A stretch of DNA of 64,000 bases from Mesorhizobium sp. WSM2240 (GCF_040438645.1 NZ_CP159253.1:4092001-4156000); one strand, 5' to 3'; shown: positions 1 through 8,991, counted from the stretch's first letter. A program made the numbers and translations. The notes: generated by a model from the letters alone, not told the origin.

Positions 1-1
1 C

Positions 2-235
2 GGCACGGGACCGATCGACGGCTTCGTCGACGCGCTTTCGCGGCACATTGGTGTTGAAATGTCGGTGCTCGACTATTCCGAGCACTCTATGCAGCGCGGC
101 TCCAATGCAGCAGCGATCTCCTATGTCGAGGTCGAGCATCCGGGCGGTCGACTGTTCGGCGCGGGCATCAATACCAACATTGTCGCAGCTTCGCTGGAAG
201 CCGTGACTTCGGCCGCCAATCGGATCATATCTTGA
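2..235 (+). CDS. leuA: 2-isopropylmalate synthase, C-terminal part (partial)
   Basis: This is the 3' end of a gene that begins outside the window. The 77 visible residues open with GTGPIDGFVDAL and include SNAAAISYVEV and GAGINTNIVAASLEAVTSA, which is the C-terminal regulatory (LeuA dimer) domain where leucine binds in this family. LeuA condenses acetyl-CoA with 2-oxoisovalerate, the first committed step of leucine synthesis. The frame runs open from base 2 to the TGA at 233-235. The catalytic TIM barrel lies upstream and cannot be examined. A GC-rich hairpin follows the stop. Citramalate and homocitrate synthases share the domain, but this string fits LeuA best. Confidence 0.88.
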   Translation, partial: GTGPIDGFVDALSRHIGVEMSVLDYSEHSMQRGSNAAAISYVEVEHPGGRLFGAGINTNIVAASLEAVTSAANRIIS

Positions 236-252
236 ACCGATTGTAATCGAAG

Positions 253-279
253 CCCCGCCCGGACTGAATTCGGGCGGGG
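253..279. terminator. GC-rich hairpin after leuA
   Basis: CCCCGCCCG at 253-261 pairs with CGGGCGGGG at 271-279, giving a 9-bp stem with a 9-nt loop just downstream of the leuA stop. No T tract follows, so intrinsic termination is only possible, not shown. Confidence 0.4.
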
Positions 280-299
280 AAACACGCCGCCGATTGGCC

Positions 300-2114
300 A
301 TGCGCGCTTGTGCCGGCTCGGCAGGCGGCGCTATGATCGGTCGTTCGTGCCGGTCTCGAAAGGTTCGACGCTTGCTACATAACACGCCTGCCGCCCCCGC
401 AGTGCGCGAAACGCTGGAGCGCATCCTAACCAGCGAGACCTTCGGACGGTCGGAACGCGCTCGCAATCTCCTGCGCTATCTCGTCGAACAGGAACAGGCG
501 GGCCATGCCGACCGGCTGAAAGGTTTCGCAATCGCCGTCGACGTGTTCGGCAAGGACGCCGACTTCGATCCGTCGACCGACGCGGTGGTGCGGGTGCAAG
601 CAGGCCGGTTGCGGGAACTGCTCGCGCATTACTACGCCGCCGAAGGCGCGACCGAGCCGATCCGCATCACAGTTCCGCGCGGCAGCTACGTTCCGGCATA
701 TGAGGTCGACCCGGACCGGCACCCGACGGCAGTCGCTGAAGCGCCCGCTGATGAGACAGCCGAGCCGGTCCACGACATCGATCTGGCCCTGGCCGCTGAA
801 AGCGCGTCGCCCCCCTCGGGAGCGCAGATGATGCGGCAGCTCAAGCTCTTCTGGGGAGCCATGGCCGTCATCATCCTGATGCTCGGCTTCCTCGTCTACC
901 GCATCAACGAACCAGCGCCCGGCGATCAGGTTTCAGCCTCGGCGGGCGGTATACCGGCCGAGACCAGCAGTGTAGCCGGCCTGGCCGCCCTCGAAGCACT
1001 GCCGCCTGTCTATATTTCGCAGACATCCGACGCCGAGGGACCGACGCGCGTCGCTTCCGTGCTGCGCACCGGCCTGTCTGGCTTCGACACGGTAGACTTC
1101 ATCGGCCGCGATATTGCCGAGAGCGACCGGGGCAATCCGCTTCAATTCGTGTTCGTGGTCGGCGCGGGCCTTGCCCCAGGCGACGTGCTGGTGGAGTTGC
1201 AGCACAGCGCCAGCGGCAAGGTTCTCTTGTCCCGGGTGCTGCCGGCGGCCGATGTCGCCGCCGCCAAGCTCGATGACACCATCGCCGACATCCTGAGCTC
1301 CACGGTTCCGGCCTCGGGCACCATTTACGGGCACATCGACCAGTTGGGAATCCAGACCGGGTTGACCGCCTGCCTGCTGCTCAATGACGACTATTACCTG
1401 GCCGAATCCGCGGAGAGGCACGCCGAGGCCTACCGCTGCTTCGAAAAGCTTGCCAGCGAGAACGCCAAATCGCCGCTCATCTATGCCGAGATGGCTTCGC
1501 TGCACATGGAGGCGGTGCGCGATGGCTACGACTATCCGCCCGGCGCCACGGCCGATAAGGCGCTAGCGCTCGGCTATCGCGCAGTGCAGATGGTGGCGAC
1601 CAGCCCCTACGCCCACCGCTCCTACGGCTATCTGAACCAGCGCATCGGCAATTCCGAAGAGGCGACGCGCTGGATGCGCAAGGCCTACGAGCTCAACACC
1701 TACGACCTGTCGATGGCGGCAGCATATGGCTACGCCCTGATCTTTTCGGGCAATTACAGCGAAGGTGCGCCGATCATGGAACGTGCGGTCGAGGCTTCGA
1801 GCGCGCATCCGAGCTGGTGGGACTACGGGCTGTTTCTGGCGCGGTTCATGCTGAACGACATGCCCAAGTCGGAACGCGCTGCCGAAGCCCTGGTTACCGC
1901 AAAGCGCGGGCATTACCTCGCTGCCCGCGCCATCGCCGCCGATTGCGCCGGAAAGCCGGAACTGGCCAAACAACTCCTCGATGAGCTTGTGGTCGAATTC
2001 CCCGAATTCGCCAACAATCCCCGTGCTTTCTTCGTCAACGGCAAATACCCGCCGGAGATGACGGACAAACTGCTCGGCGCGCTTCGCCGGGCCGGCCTTG
2101 GCGGTCCAAGTTGA
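300..2114 (+). CDS. Membrane protein with N-terminal wHTH-like domain and C-terminal TPR-type helical region
   Basis: The N-terminal part (about residues 35-125) has the pattern LERILTSETFG...LLRYLVEQ...FGKDADFDPSTDAVVRVQAGRLRELL...IRITVPRGSYVPAY. This domain is common at the start of rhizobial adenylate-cyclase-like and TPR proteins and resembles a winged-helix DNA-binding fold. One membrane segment (FWGAMAVIILMLGFLVYRI, about residues 183-201) separates it from a roughly 400-residue C-terminal part. That part has repeated alanine- and tyrosine-rich helices (AEMASLHMEA, AYGYALIFSGNYSEGAPIMERAVEA) typical of TPR arrays. No cyclase catalytic domain is present. The start is uncertain: TTG 294, ATG 300 and ATG 333 are in frame. 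The stop overlaps the start of the next gene, which suggests co-expression. Function unknown; a membrane-tethered CadC-like regulator is one possibility. Confidence 0.7.
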   Translation: MRACAGSAGGAMIGRSCRSRKVRRLLHNTPAAPAVRETLERILTSETFGRSERARNLLRYLVEQEQAGHADRLKGFAIAVDVFGKDADFDPSTDAVVRVQAGRLRELLAHYYAAEGATEPIRITVPRGSYVPAYEVDPDRHPTAVAEAPADETAEPVHDIDLALAAESASPPSGAQMMRQLKLFWGAMAVIILMLGFLVYRINEPAPGDQVSASAGGIPAETSSVAGLAALEALPPVYISQTSDAEGPTRVASVLRTGLSGFDTVDFIGRDIAESDRGNPLQFVFVVGAGLAPGDVLVELQHSASGKVLLSRVLPAADVAAAKLDDTIADILSSTVPASGTIYGHIDQLGIQTGLTACLLLNDDYYLAESAERHAEAYRCFEKLASENAKSPLIYAEMASLHMEAVRDGYDYPPGATADKALALGYRAVQMVATSPYAHRSYGYLNQRIGNSEEATRWMRKAYELNTYDLSMAAAYGYALIFSGNYSEGAPIMERAVEASSAHPSWWDYGLFLARFMLNDMPKSERAAEALVTAKRGHYLAARAIAADCAGKPELAKQLLDELVVEFPEFANNPRAFFVNGKYPPEMTDKLLGALRRAGLGGPS

Positions 2115-2863
2115 ACCTATTTGCCCGCGAGGATGGCGACGGCGCGACGCCGATCGTCTTTCTGCACGGCTTTGCCAGTTGCCACGGCCTGTGGCGGCCC
2201 ATAACCGATGTGCTCACGCCGGAACACACCACCATCGCCTATGATTTGCCCGGCCATGGAGCCTCGCTCGGCTGGCCCGATGCGGGACCGGCCAAGATCG
2301 CGGTGCGCGCCGTTTCCGCCGATCTCGACGCGCGCGGCGCGGAGAAATTCCATCTCGTCGGCCATTCCTTCGGCGGAGCGGTCGCGACGCTGCTGGCCTC
2401 GGCCAGGCCGCAAAACGTCGCCTCGCTGACGGTGCTGGCTCCCGGCGGCTATGGCCCGGAGATCAATGGCGCGCTCTTGCACCGCTACGGCGCGGCGGTC
2501 GAGCCTGACGAAATCCGCGATAGCCTGGCGGCCATGTCAGGGCGGTCGAGCGCGGTGCCCGACCATGCGGTGAAGGTGCTAGCGGAAATGCGACGGCAGC
2601 CTGGACAAACCGAAATGCTCGTCAGAATTGCCGCAGAGATCAGTCGCGACAACAGGCAGGGCGTCATCTCGCGCGAAACACTTGCCGCACTCGCAATGCC
2701 TGTCTCGGTGATGTGGGGAACAGCCGACCCGCTGCTGCCCTATAGCCAGACGGAGGGGTTGCCACAGCAGTTTTCACTCCGCGCCGCCGAGGGATTCGGC
2801 CACATGCTACCGGAAGAAGCCCCCAGCCTGGTGGTCGACGTCGTTCGCCGAACTGTCGGCTGA
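2111..2863 (+). CDS. Alpha/beta-fold hydrolase
   Basis: A 250-residue enzyme of the alpha/beta hydrolase superfamily. It has the oxyanion-hole region FLHGF (18-22), the nucleophile elbow GHSFGG with Ser86, a likely acid Asp206 in WGTADPLLP, and His231 in GFGHMLPEEAP, so the triad is complete. The length fits a single-domain esterase or the hydrolase part of an acetoin-dehydrogenase-type protein; the substrate cannot be told. The only good start is TTG 2111, which overlaps the preceding stop (TTGA), so translation is probably coupled to the TPR membrane protein upstream. There is no signal peptide, so a cytoplasmic location is expected. Confidence 0.8.
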   Translation: MNLFAREDGDGATPIVFLHGFASCHGLWRPITDVLTPEHTTIAYDLPGHGASLGWPDAGPAKIAVRAVSADLDARGAEKFHLVGHSFGGAVATLLASARPQNVASLTVLAPGGYGPEINGALLHRYGAAVEPDEIRDSLAAMSGRSSAVPDHAVKVLAEMRRQPGQTEMLVRIAAEISRDNRQGVISRETLAALAMPVSVMWGTADPLLPYSQTEGLPQQFSLRAAEGFGHMLPEEAPSLVVDVVRRTVG

Positions 2864-2947
2864 CGCCAGGCGCTGCAAACTGCCGAAACCCCCTAGGCTT
2901 AAAGGCGCGCCGCCCAACGCTCAGGCTGTTTTCGCGCTTCGTTTATG

Positions 2948-2962
2948 TTAACACTTCCTTAA
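2948..2962 (+). promoter_or_regulatory. Perfect CtrA-type box TTAA-N7-TTAA
   Basis: TTAACACTTCCTTAA matches the alphaproteobacterial CtrA consensus TTAA-N7-TTAA exactly. It ends 25 bp before the ATG at 2988, in the short intergenic space after the hydrolase gene. The site is seen in the sequence; binding by CtrA is inferred. Confidence 0.55.
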
Positions 2963-2987
2963 GAGCCCTTTGCGGTTGGAGCGGACC

Positions 2988-3599
2988 ATGAGTGACGCTG
3001 GCGAGAACGTGACGCCCATCGAGCATGCGCGCAGGCTTTCCGATGCGATCCGCGACGTCAAGAATGCGGCTGCCGACCGGGACGACGTGGTGGTAGAGAT
3101 GCGCGAGGCGAGCCGTACGCGGCTCGACCTGCTCGCCGCCGAACTTGCGCCGGTTTTCGCCGAAGTGCCCGCCGATGTCGAAATTTTCGATTTCGCCGTA
3201 TCATCGGGCCTGCAGCCGCGCCTGTGGATCGATGCGACGAGCCATGTGACCATGGGCCGTGACCGCCGAACCTACCGCTTTTTGAAGGACACGCGTGTAG
3301 GCCGCGTCGTGCTGGCCGAATCGACCGACATGAAGCCTGTCGCCGATCAGGTGACCCGCTATGTGGCCGAGCGCCTCGTCGAGCGTCAGCGCATGATGGA
3401 GGGCAGCGCCGAACCGGCCGTCGCCGGCGTGCTGAAGTCCTCCGTGGGCGAAGCCGCCGAGCCGCTGCGCTCCAAGCGCAATGGCTGGTCGGCTTTCCTG
3501 ACCGGGCTCGGGCTGGTGGTCGCCGGCGCGCTTGTCGGTCTGGCCGCCTCGGTCGCCCTTTTGTGGGACCGTCTCGCCGCGATGGGCATTGGGTTCTAG
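2988..3599 (+). CDS. Conserved hypothetical membrane-anchored protein, putative CtrA target
   Basis: A 203-residue protein that I do not recognise by name. The first 150 residues are soluble and charged (MSDAGENVTPIEHARRLSD, then DVEIFDFAVSSGLQPRLWID and RRTYRFLKDTRVGRVVLAES). The C-terminus is one hydrophobic helix (FLTGLGLVVAGALVGLAAS...) ending eleven residues later, so it looks like a tail-anchored inner-membrane protein. ATG 2988 is preferred over an in-frame TTG at 2970. A perfect TTAA-N7-TTAA motif lies just upstream, which suggests cell-cycle control. It stands alone, because the next gene is on the opposite strand. Confidence 0.7.
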   Translation: MSDAGENVTPIEHARRLSDAIRDVKNAAADRDDVVVEMREASRTRLDLLAAELAPVFAEVPADVEIFDFAVSSGLQPRLWIDATSHVTMGRDRRTYRFLKDTRVGRVVLAESTDMKPVADQVTRYVAERLVERQRMMEGSAEPAVAGVLKSSVGEAAEPLRSKRNGWSAFLTGLGLVVAGALVGLAASVALLWDRLAAMGIGF

Positions 3600-3601
3600 A
3601 A

Positions 3602-4528
3602 CTACGTCCGCTCGAAAAGCCGTGTTTGAGGCGTCAGGTCGACCGACATGATGTCGGAGGGCGGCATGGCCGCTCCCGTCAAGCCGCGCCGCGTCAGCTT
3701 GATCGCCCAGGCGCCGGCCTCTCCCGATATGTCGAGGAGGTTATACTGTGCGGCCGGTTTGGAATCGGCCGGCGATTGGCCAGCGGCGGCGACGCCTACG
3801 ACAGGCACCGGTCCGCCGCGACCGCCGATCCAGTAGAGCGTCGGCAGGTGCGAATGGCCGTGCAGAACCAGTTCGGCGCCGTGTTTCTGTATGGCGGTCT
3901 GAAAGCAGCCTATGCCGAACAGCCTTTTGTGCTGGGGCACGGCGCCGCGAACCGGCGGATGATGCAGCATCACGACCCGGAACAGGCCGCGTTTGGCCGC
4001 GTCGTCGAGCATCCGGCCGAGCCGATGCGACTGGTCCTCGCGAAAGAAGCCGCTCGCCATGAAGGGCGCCGTGGCACGCGCCGTCGACACGCCGATGAGA
4101 GCCACCTGCCCGCGCACCCGCATATAGGGAAAGCCCTTGCGGTCGGTCGGCGGGGTTGCGCCGTCGCCGGTCATCCAGGGGCCCCAGGCGCGGCAGGTCT
4201 TGTCGAAGGCGCCGGGTACATAGGCGTCGTGATTGCCCGGCACAACCGAAACGTCTTCGGGCTTTCCGAGCGTTTCCAGCCAGATCCGCGCCAGCTCGAT
4301 CTCGGCGTCGAGCGCCAGATTGACCAGATCCCCGGTGACCGCAAGGTGATCGGGCTGCGAGGCCTGCATGTCGGCCACGATCGCGCCCAGAACCCCCTCG
4401 GTCAGGACGCGGCGGCGATTGCGGTGCCAGTTGACGTAGCCGACCATGCGCTTGGACACGAGTTCGCGATAGGATACATCGGGAAGCGGCCCCAGATGAA
4501 CGTCGGAAAGATGCGCAAGCCTGAACAT
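3602..4528 (-). CDS. Calcineurin-like metallophosphoesterase
   Basis: A 308-residue enzyme with all signature metal-binding motifs of the calcineurin-like phosphoesterase fold: D9-x-H11 (LSDVHLG), GDLVN (66-70), GNHDAY (98-103), LHHPP, and HGHSHLP near residue 227. Members include 3',5'-cyclic-nucleotide phosphodiesterases (CpdA type) and other phosphatases; the order and length fit the CpdA-like group, but the substrate is not certain. No signal peptide, so it is likely cytoplasmic. It converges with the upstream gene (2 bp between stops) and diverges from the Nudix gene, from which it is separated by about 50 bp. Confidence 0.88.
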   Translation of the reverse strand: MFRLAHLSDVHLGPLPDVSYRELVSKRMVGYVNWHRNRRRVLTEGVLGAIVADMQASQPDHLAVTGDLVNLALDAEIELARIWLETLGKPEDVSVVPGNHDAYVPGAFDKTCRAWGPWMTGDGATPPTDRKGFPYMRVRGQVALIGVSTARATAPFMASGFFREDQSHRLGRMLDDAAKRGLFRVVMLHHPPVRGAVPQHKRLFGIGCFQTAIQKHGAELVLHGHSHLPTLYWIGGRGGPVPVVGVAAAGQSPADSKPAAQYNLLDISGEAGAWAIKLTRRGLTGAAMPPSDIMSVDLTPQTRLFERT

Positions 4529-4581
4529 TCAGCTCTTGTAGGATACCGAAGCCTGCCTTTCCACCCGTGGATAGCGGCCTG

Positions 4582-5082
4582 ATGCCGAACGCCACAAAAA
4601 CCGATCCGTTCCGGCAGATGGGGTGGCCTGGACTGCGCGGACGGCTGTTCCATTTCTACTTTCTGCTGCGCCGTCCCATGACACTCGGGGTCCGCGGGCT
4701 GGTCTACGACGAAGCGTCGAATTCGGTGTTCCTGATCCGTCATACCTATGTGCCCGGCTGGCAGCTGCCTGGCGGCGGCGTGGAGCTGGGCGAGACCATG
4801 CTGGAAGCGCTGGAGCGCGAACTCGCCGAGGAAGGCAATGTTGTCCTGACCGGGCCGCCGGAGCTGAGATCGCTGCACTTCAACCGGCAGGCAAGCCGGC
4901 GCGACCACGTCGCGCTCTATCTGATCCGGCAGTTCAGCTGGTCCGGGTCGAAACTGCCCGACCGCGAGATCGCCGAGGCCGGCTTCTTTCCGCTCGCCGG
5001 TCTGCCGGAAGCAACAACGCCGGCGACACGGCGGCGGATCGCGGAGATATTCGGCGGTGAACCGGCGTCGCCGTTCTGGTGA
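4582..5082 (+). CDS. Nudix hydrolase
   Basis: A 166-residue protein with a full Nudix box near residues 65-87 (GGVELGETMLEALERELAEE then G), matching Gx5Ex7REUxEExGU, the Mg2+-binding site for cleavage of nucleoside-diphosphate-linked compounds. The substrate is not deducible. ATG 4582 was chosen over an in-frame GTG at 4567. It is transcribed divergently from the metallophosphoesterase. Confidence 0.88.
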   Translation: MPNATKTDPFRQMGWPGLRGRLFHFYFLLRRPMTLGVRGLVYDEASNSVFLIRHTYVPGWQLPGGGVELGETMLEALERELAEEGNVVLTGPPELRSLHFNRQASRRDHVALYLIRQFSWSGSKLPDREIAEAGFFPLAGLPEATTPATRRRIAEIFGGEPASPFW

Positions 5083-5162
5083 TCAGCCGACCGCATCACG
5101 ATCTACCCGTAACCGATGTGGGTTCGGGTCATGGTCGGAGCCTTCCGGATCGGCTTCCCATC

Positions 5163-6146
5163 TCACTGGCCGAAACGGTCGCGGTCATGCGGCGCAAAAT
5201 GGTCCAGTTCCGGCCCCACCGGGATGATCCGCGTTGGGTTGATGGTGTCGTGGCTGCCGTAATAGTGCGACTTGATGTGCAGCATATCGACCGTGGCCGC
5301 GACGCCGGGAACCTGGAACAGGTCGCGCAGATAGTTGGACAGGTTCGGATAATCGGCGATGCGGCGCAGATTGCATTTGAAATGGCCGACATAGACCGGA
5401 TCGAAGCGCACCAGCGTGGTGAACAGCCGCCAGTCTGCCTCGGTGATCCGGTCGCCGGCCAGATAACGCTGGCGCGAAAGCCTGTCCTCCAGCGTGTCCA
5501 ACGCCGAAAATAGCTCGGCAAACGCTTCCTCATAGGCTTTCTGCGTGGTGGCGAAGCCGGCGCGATAAACGCCATTATTGACGGACGGATAGACCAGCGC
5601 GTTGACCGCGTCGATCTCGCCGCGCAGCGCCTCGGGATAGAAATCGAGAGACCGGTCGCCCCACTCGTCGAAGGCGGAATTGAGCATGCGGATGATCTCG
5701 GACGATTCATTATTGACGATCGTCTTGCTCTTTTTGTCCCACAGGACCGGCACGGTGACGCGGCCCGAATAGGCGGGATCGGCCTTGGTGTAGATCTGGC
5801 GCAGGAAGTCGAGGCCGTAGAGCGTGTCGCCCGTCGCGCCGTCCTCCTTGCGGAACGTCCAGCCGTCCTTGCCCATGAAGTGGTGGACGACCGAGACCGA
5901 GATGATGCCTTCGAGCTTTTTCAGCACCCGGAAGATCAGCGTGCGGTGCGCCCACGGGCAGGCGAGTGATACATAGAGATGGTAGCGGCCTGGCTCGGCC
6001 TTGAAGGCGCGGCTGCGGCCCGGCGCCGGCTCGCCATCGGCGGTGATCCAGTCGCGCCATTGCGATTCCGTACGCACGAATTTGCCGCCGGTTTCCTTGG
6101 TGTCGTACCAGCGATCAGTCCATTTGCCGTCGGCCAGCAGTCCCAT
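5163..6146 (-). CDS. Glutathionyl-hydroquinone reductase (GST omega/Xi type)
   Basis: A 327-residue GST-family enzyme of the YqjG/PcpF type. The N-terminal thioredoxin-like domain carries the active-site motif ACPWAHR with Cys63, and the GHR signature regions SLACPWAHRTLI and GRVTVPVLWDKK are present. The C-terminal helical domain contains RLFTTLVRFDPVYVGHFKCN and ends with the family's NPTRIIPVGP. These enzymes reduce glutathionyl-hydroquinones to hydroquinones using glutathione. The start is ATG 6146 (MGLLADGKWTD). The frame is open further upstream, but that extension is arginine-rich and lies outside the family's usual N-terminus. Confidence 0.92.
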   Translation of the reverse strand: MGLLADGKWTDRWYDTKETGGKFVRTESQWRDWITADGEPAPGRSRAFKAEPGRYHLYVSLACPWAHRTLIFRVLKKLEGIISVSVVHHFMGKDGWTFRKEDGATGDTLYGLDFLRQIYTKADPAYSGRVTVPVLWDKKSKTIVNNESSEIIRMLNSAFDEWGDRSLDFYPEALRGEIDAVNALVYPSVNNGVYRAGFATTQKAYEEAFAELFSALDTLEDRLSRQRYLAGDRITEADWRLFTTLVRFDPVYVGHFKCNLRRIADYPNLSNYLRDLFQVPGVAATVDMLHIKSHYYGSHDTINPTRIIPVGPELDHFAPHDRDRFGQ

Positions 6147-6415
6147 ATCAGTCTCCTTGGCTGTTCCTCTCCGATGTAGTGCGCAATGCCTCAAAGCGGA
6201 ATTCTTTAGGAGGTGAACGGATCGTCGCCTCGGTGACAGAATCGCGGATGGACGCGGCTCGAAAATGATGCTAGCCGGTCGTCCCGATGGCAAAATGCTT
6301 CGCACATATCCGGTTCGACCGACGACGACTGGGCGCCCGCGCTTGAGAAAGCGCTGATTGCGACGGGCTGCCGCGCGCAGCCGACCCATTCCCTCCTCGA
6401 CCGGATGTGAACGAC

Positions 6416-6940
6416 ATGAGTTTTGCCGACACGATCTATATGCCGGAGCAGCCGGCGCACGATCCCGAAATCGAAATCATCAACGCCGAGGCCTTCGGGC
6501 CGGGACGCTTCACGCGCGCCGCCTACAAGATACGCGAAGGCGGCCCGCATGAGCGCAACCTGTCCTTCGTGGCGATGCATGGCGGCGCAGTCATCGCTTC
6601 GGTTCGCATGACGCGTGTCGCAGCGGGTGCAGGCCGTGCCCTGCTGCTCGGTCCGCTTGCGGTGCGCCCGGCCTTTAAGAACATCGGCATCGGCCGCAGG
6701 CTTGTGGCGATGGCGCTGGAGGCGGCGCAGAATTCCGGTGCAGGGGCGGTGATATTGGTGGGAGACGGGCCCTATTACGAGCCGCTCGGCTTCAAGAGGA
6801 TCCCGCGCGGCCAGATATCTATGCCGCGCCCCGTCGATCTCGACCGGCTGCTGGCGGTGGAATTCACGCCCGGCGCAGTCGCGGCGCTGACCGGTGAAGT
6901 CTCGCATGCCGACCAGGTCAGGGATATGGAAAAGGCCTGA
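6416..6940 (+). CDS. GNAT-family N-acetyltransferase
   Basis: A 174-residue protein with the GNAT core: LLLGPLAVRPAFKNIGIGRR (acetyl-CoA pyrophosphate loop of the R/Q-x-x-G-x-G/A type, here KNIGIG), then LVAMALEAAQNSGAGAVILVGDGPYYEPLGFKR. This is the YhbS-like subgroup, with a beta-bulge and a GDxPYYxxxGF motif. The acceptor substrate is unknown. Starts at ATG 6416 or GTG 6407 are possible. It is divergent from the glutathionyl-hydroquinone reductase gene across about 260 bp in which I see no other gene. Confidence 0.85.
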   Translation: MSFADTIYMPEQPAHDPEIEIINAEAFGPGRFTRAAYKIREGGPHERNLSFVAMHGGAVIASVRMTRVAAGAGRALLLGPLAVRPAFKNIGIGRRLVAMALEAAQNSGAGAVILVGDGPYYEPLGFKRIPRGQISMPRPVDLDRLLAVEFTPGAVAALTGEVSHADQVRDMEKA

Positions 6941-7002
6941 ACGGTTGCGCCGGTTCAATCGCCTCCCTAGCATGCAAAACACATATTTAAGGGGATCCGA
7001 TC

Positions 7003-7764
7003 ATGAAACCGCAGGGACAAACGGCAATCGTCACGGGCGGCGGCTCGGGCTTGGGCGAGGCGACAGCCCGCGCGCTCGCTGCGGCAGGCGCAAAAGTTGC
7101 GGTACTCGACATCGGCATTGAACGCGCCGTCGGCGTCGCCCGCGAAATCGGCGGCATCGCCGTCCGCTGCGACGTGAGCAGCGCCGAGGGCGCCGAAGCG
7201 GCAATCGCCGAGGCGGCGCAGGCTCTCGGCGAACCGCGCATCCTGGTCAATTGCGCCGGTGTCGCGATCGGCGCAAAGACGCTCGGCAAGGATGGCCCGC
7301 ACCCGCTCGACAGCTATCGCCGGGTGATCGAGGTCAATCTGATCGGCACCTTCAACATGATCCGCCTGGTCGCCGACCGCATGGCAAGGCTTGAGCCGGA
7401 GGAAGGCGGCGAGCGCGGCGTAATCGTGAACACCGCGTCGGTCGCGGCCTTCGACGGGCAGATCGGCCAGGCCGCCTATTCCTCGTCCAAGGGTGGCGTG
7501 GTCGCCATGACGCTGCCGGTGGCGCGCGATCTCGCCCGTTCCGGCATCCGCGTAATGACCATCGCGCCCGGAATCTTCAAGACGCCGATGTTGATGGGCA
7601 TGCCGCAGGAGGTGCAGGATTCGCTCGGCGCGTCCGTGCCCTTCCCGCCGCGCCTCGGCGAACCGTCCGAATATGGCGCGCTGGCGCTGCACATCATCGA
7701 GAACCAAATGCTGAACGGTGAGGTGATCCGCCTGGACGGCGCGATCCGCATGGCGCCGAAGTAG
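7003..7764 (+). CDS. Short-chain dehydrogenase, 3-hydroxyacyl-CoA dehydrogenase type
   Basis: A 253-residue SDR. Visible motifs are the cofactor loop TGGGSGLG (11-18), NCAG (83-86), catalytic Ser146, and Tyr159/Lys163 in AAYSSSKGG. The NAD-preferring Asp at the end of beta-2 (VLDIG) and the C-terminal pattern [20 protein letters not shown]...[13 protein letters not shown] match type-2 3-hydroxyacyl-CoA dehydrogenases (HSD17B10-like), which act in fatty-acid and branched-chain beta-oxidation. The downstream CoA-transferase, 18 bp after the stop, supports an acyl-CoA role for this pair. The exact substrate is inferred from family only. Confidence 0.87.
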   Translation: MKPQGQTAIVTGGGSGLGEATARALAAAGAKVAVLDIGIERAVGVAREIGGIAVRCDVSSAEGAEAAIAEAAQALGEPRILVNCAGVAIGAKTLGKDGPHPLDSYRRVIEVNLIGTFNMIRLVADRMARLEPEEGGERGVIVNTASVAAFDGQIGQAAYSSSKGGVVAMTLPVARDLARSGIRVMTIAPGIFKTPMLMGMPQEVQDSLGASVPFPPRLGEPSEYGALALHIIENQMLNGEVIRLDGAIRMAPK

Positions 7765-7782
7765 AGGCTGGCTGCCTGAGCC

Positions 7783-8955
7783 ATGGATAGCCGGAACGGC
7801 AGCGACGTAAAAAGCGGTCCGCTTGCCGGGCTGACGATCGTCGAGATGGCGGGCCTGGGCCCGGCGCCGCTGGCCGCGCTGATGCTTTCGGAGATGGGCG
7901 CACAGGTCGTGCGCATCGAGCGCATGGCAAGCGGCCGGCCATTCCTCGCGCTGCCGCCCGAACACGATCTCGATCGCCACGGCCGCTCAATCCTCAAGCT
8001 CGACCTGAAGCGGCCGGAGGGCATCGGGCTGGTGCTGCGGCTTCTCGAAAACGCGGATGTGCTGATCGAGGGATTTCGGCCGGGCGTCATGGAACGGCTG
8101 GGTCTCGGTCCGGAAGAAGCGCAACTCCGCAATCCGAAGCTGATCTACGCCAGGATGACCGGGTTCGGCCAGGAAGGCCCACTCGCCGCCCGCGCCGGAC
8201 ACGACCTCACCTATCTCGCCTATAGCGGCGTGCTGCACGCCATCGGCCCGAGCGGCGGCAAACCGGTGCCGCCCTTGAACCTGGTCGGCGACTATGGCGG
8301 CGGCACGATGTTCCTGATTACTGGCATATTGGCGGCGCTGTTCGAGGCGTCGCGGTCGGGCAAGGGCCAGGTGGTCGATGCCGCGATGGTGGACGGCGCA
8401 TCCATGCTGGCTGCACCCTTCTTCGCCTTCATGGCCGCCGGCTTCTGGACCGACCGGCGCGGCTCCAACCTGCTTGATTCTGGCGCGCCGTTTTACGACA
8501 CCTACCGAACCTACGACGGAAAGCATGTCGCGGTCGCCTGCCTGGAACCGCAATTCTTTGCCGAATTCGCCAGGTTGCTGCCGCTGGAGCAGCATTTTGC
8601 AGGCGCTCAATACGACAGATCGACATGGGGTGGCATGCGCGAGGCGATCGTACGGCGCATCGCTGAAAAGACCCGCGACGAATGGGCGGCCTTGTTCGAG
8701 GGCACGGATGCCTGCGTGGCGCCGGTGCTTTCCTTCTATGAAGCGCCTCACCACCCGCACAATCTGGCCCGGCGGGCGCATGTGAAGGCGGGAGCGCTGG
8801 AGCGCCCTGCCCCCGCGCCCCGCTTTTCGCGCACGCCTTCCGCTACCGCCGCGCCGCCGGCCGACGAAGACTCTGCCGCTACGGTGCTGGAGCGCCTGGG
8901 AATTTCAGCTGATGACATCAAGGCTCTTGCCAAGGCGGGCATTGTCGGGGGATAA
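7783..8955 (+). CDS. CaiB/BaiF family CoA-transferase (alpha-methylacyl-CoA racemase-like)
   Basis: A 390-residue family III CoA-transferase/racemase. The N-terminal Rossmann-like part (LAGLTIVEMAGLGPAPLAALMLSEMGAQVVRIE) and the central GFGQEGPL...AGHDLTYLA, with Asp141 at the catalytic aspartate position, are diagnostic. LEGFRPGVMERLGLG-like (here IEGFRPGVMERLGLG) and the PPLNLVGDYGGG segment point to alpha-methylacyl-CoA racemases. Together with the adjacent dehydrogenase it probably handles branched-chain acyl-CoA. The C-terminal region is alanine-rich and ends in a helical segment AATVLERLGISADDIKAL typical of the family. Confidence 0.9.
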   Translation: MDSRNGSDVKSGPLAGLTIVEMAGLGPAPLAALMLSEMGAQVVRIERMASGRPFLALPPEHDLDRHGRSILKLDLKRPEGIGLVLRLLENADVLIEGFRPGVMERLGLGPEEAQLRNPKLIYARMTGFGQEGPLAARAGHDLTYLAYSGVLHAIGPSGGKPVPPLNLVGDYGGGTMFLITGILAALFEASRSGKGQVVDAAMVDGASMLAAPFFAFMAAGFWTDRRGSNLLDSGAPFYDTYRTYDGKHVAVACLEPQFFAEFARLLPLEQHFAGAQYDRSTWGGMREAIVRRIAEKTRDEWAALFEGTDACVAPVLSFYEAPHHPHNLARRAHVKAGALERPAPAPRFSRTPSATAAPPADEDSAATVLERLGISADDIKALAKAGIVGG

Positions 8956-8991
8956 CTGGACAAAGCTCATCAACATTGATGAAGGCCGGCA

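Noticed and set aside
6147..6389. N-terminal extension of the glutathionyl-hydroquinone reductase
   Set aside because: The extension is Arg-rich with no family match, and ATG 6146 gives the normal N-terminus and length.
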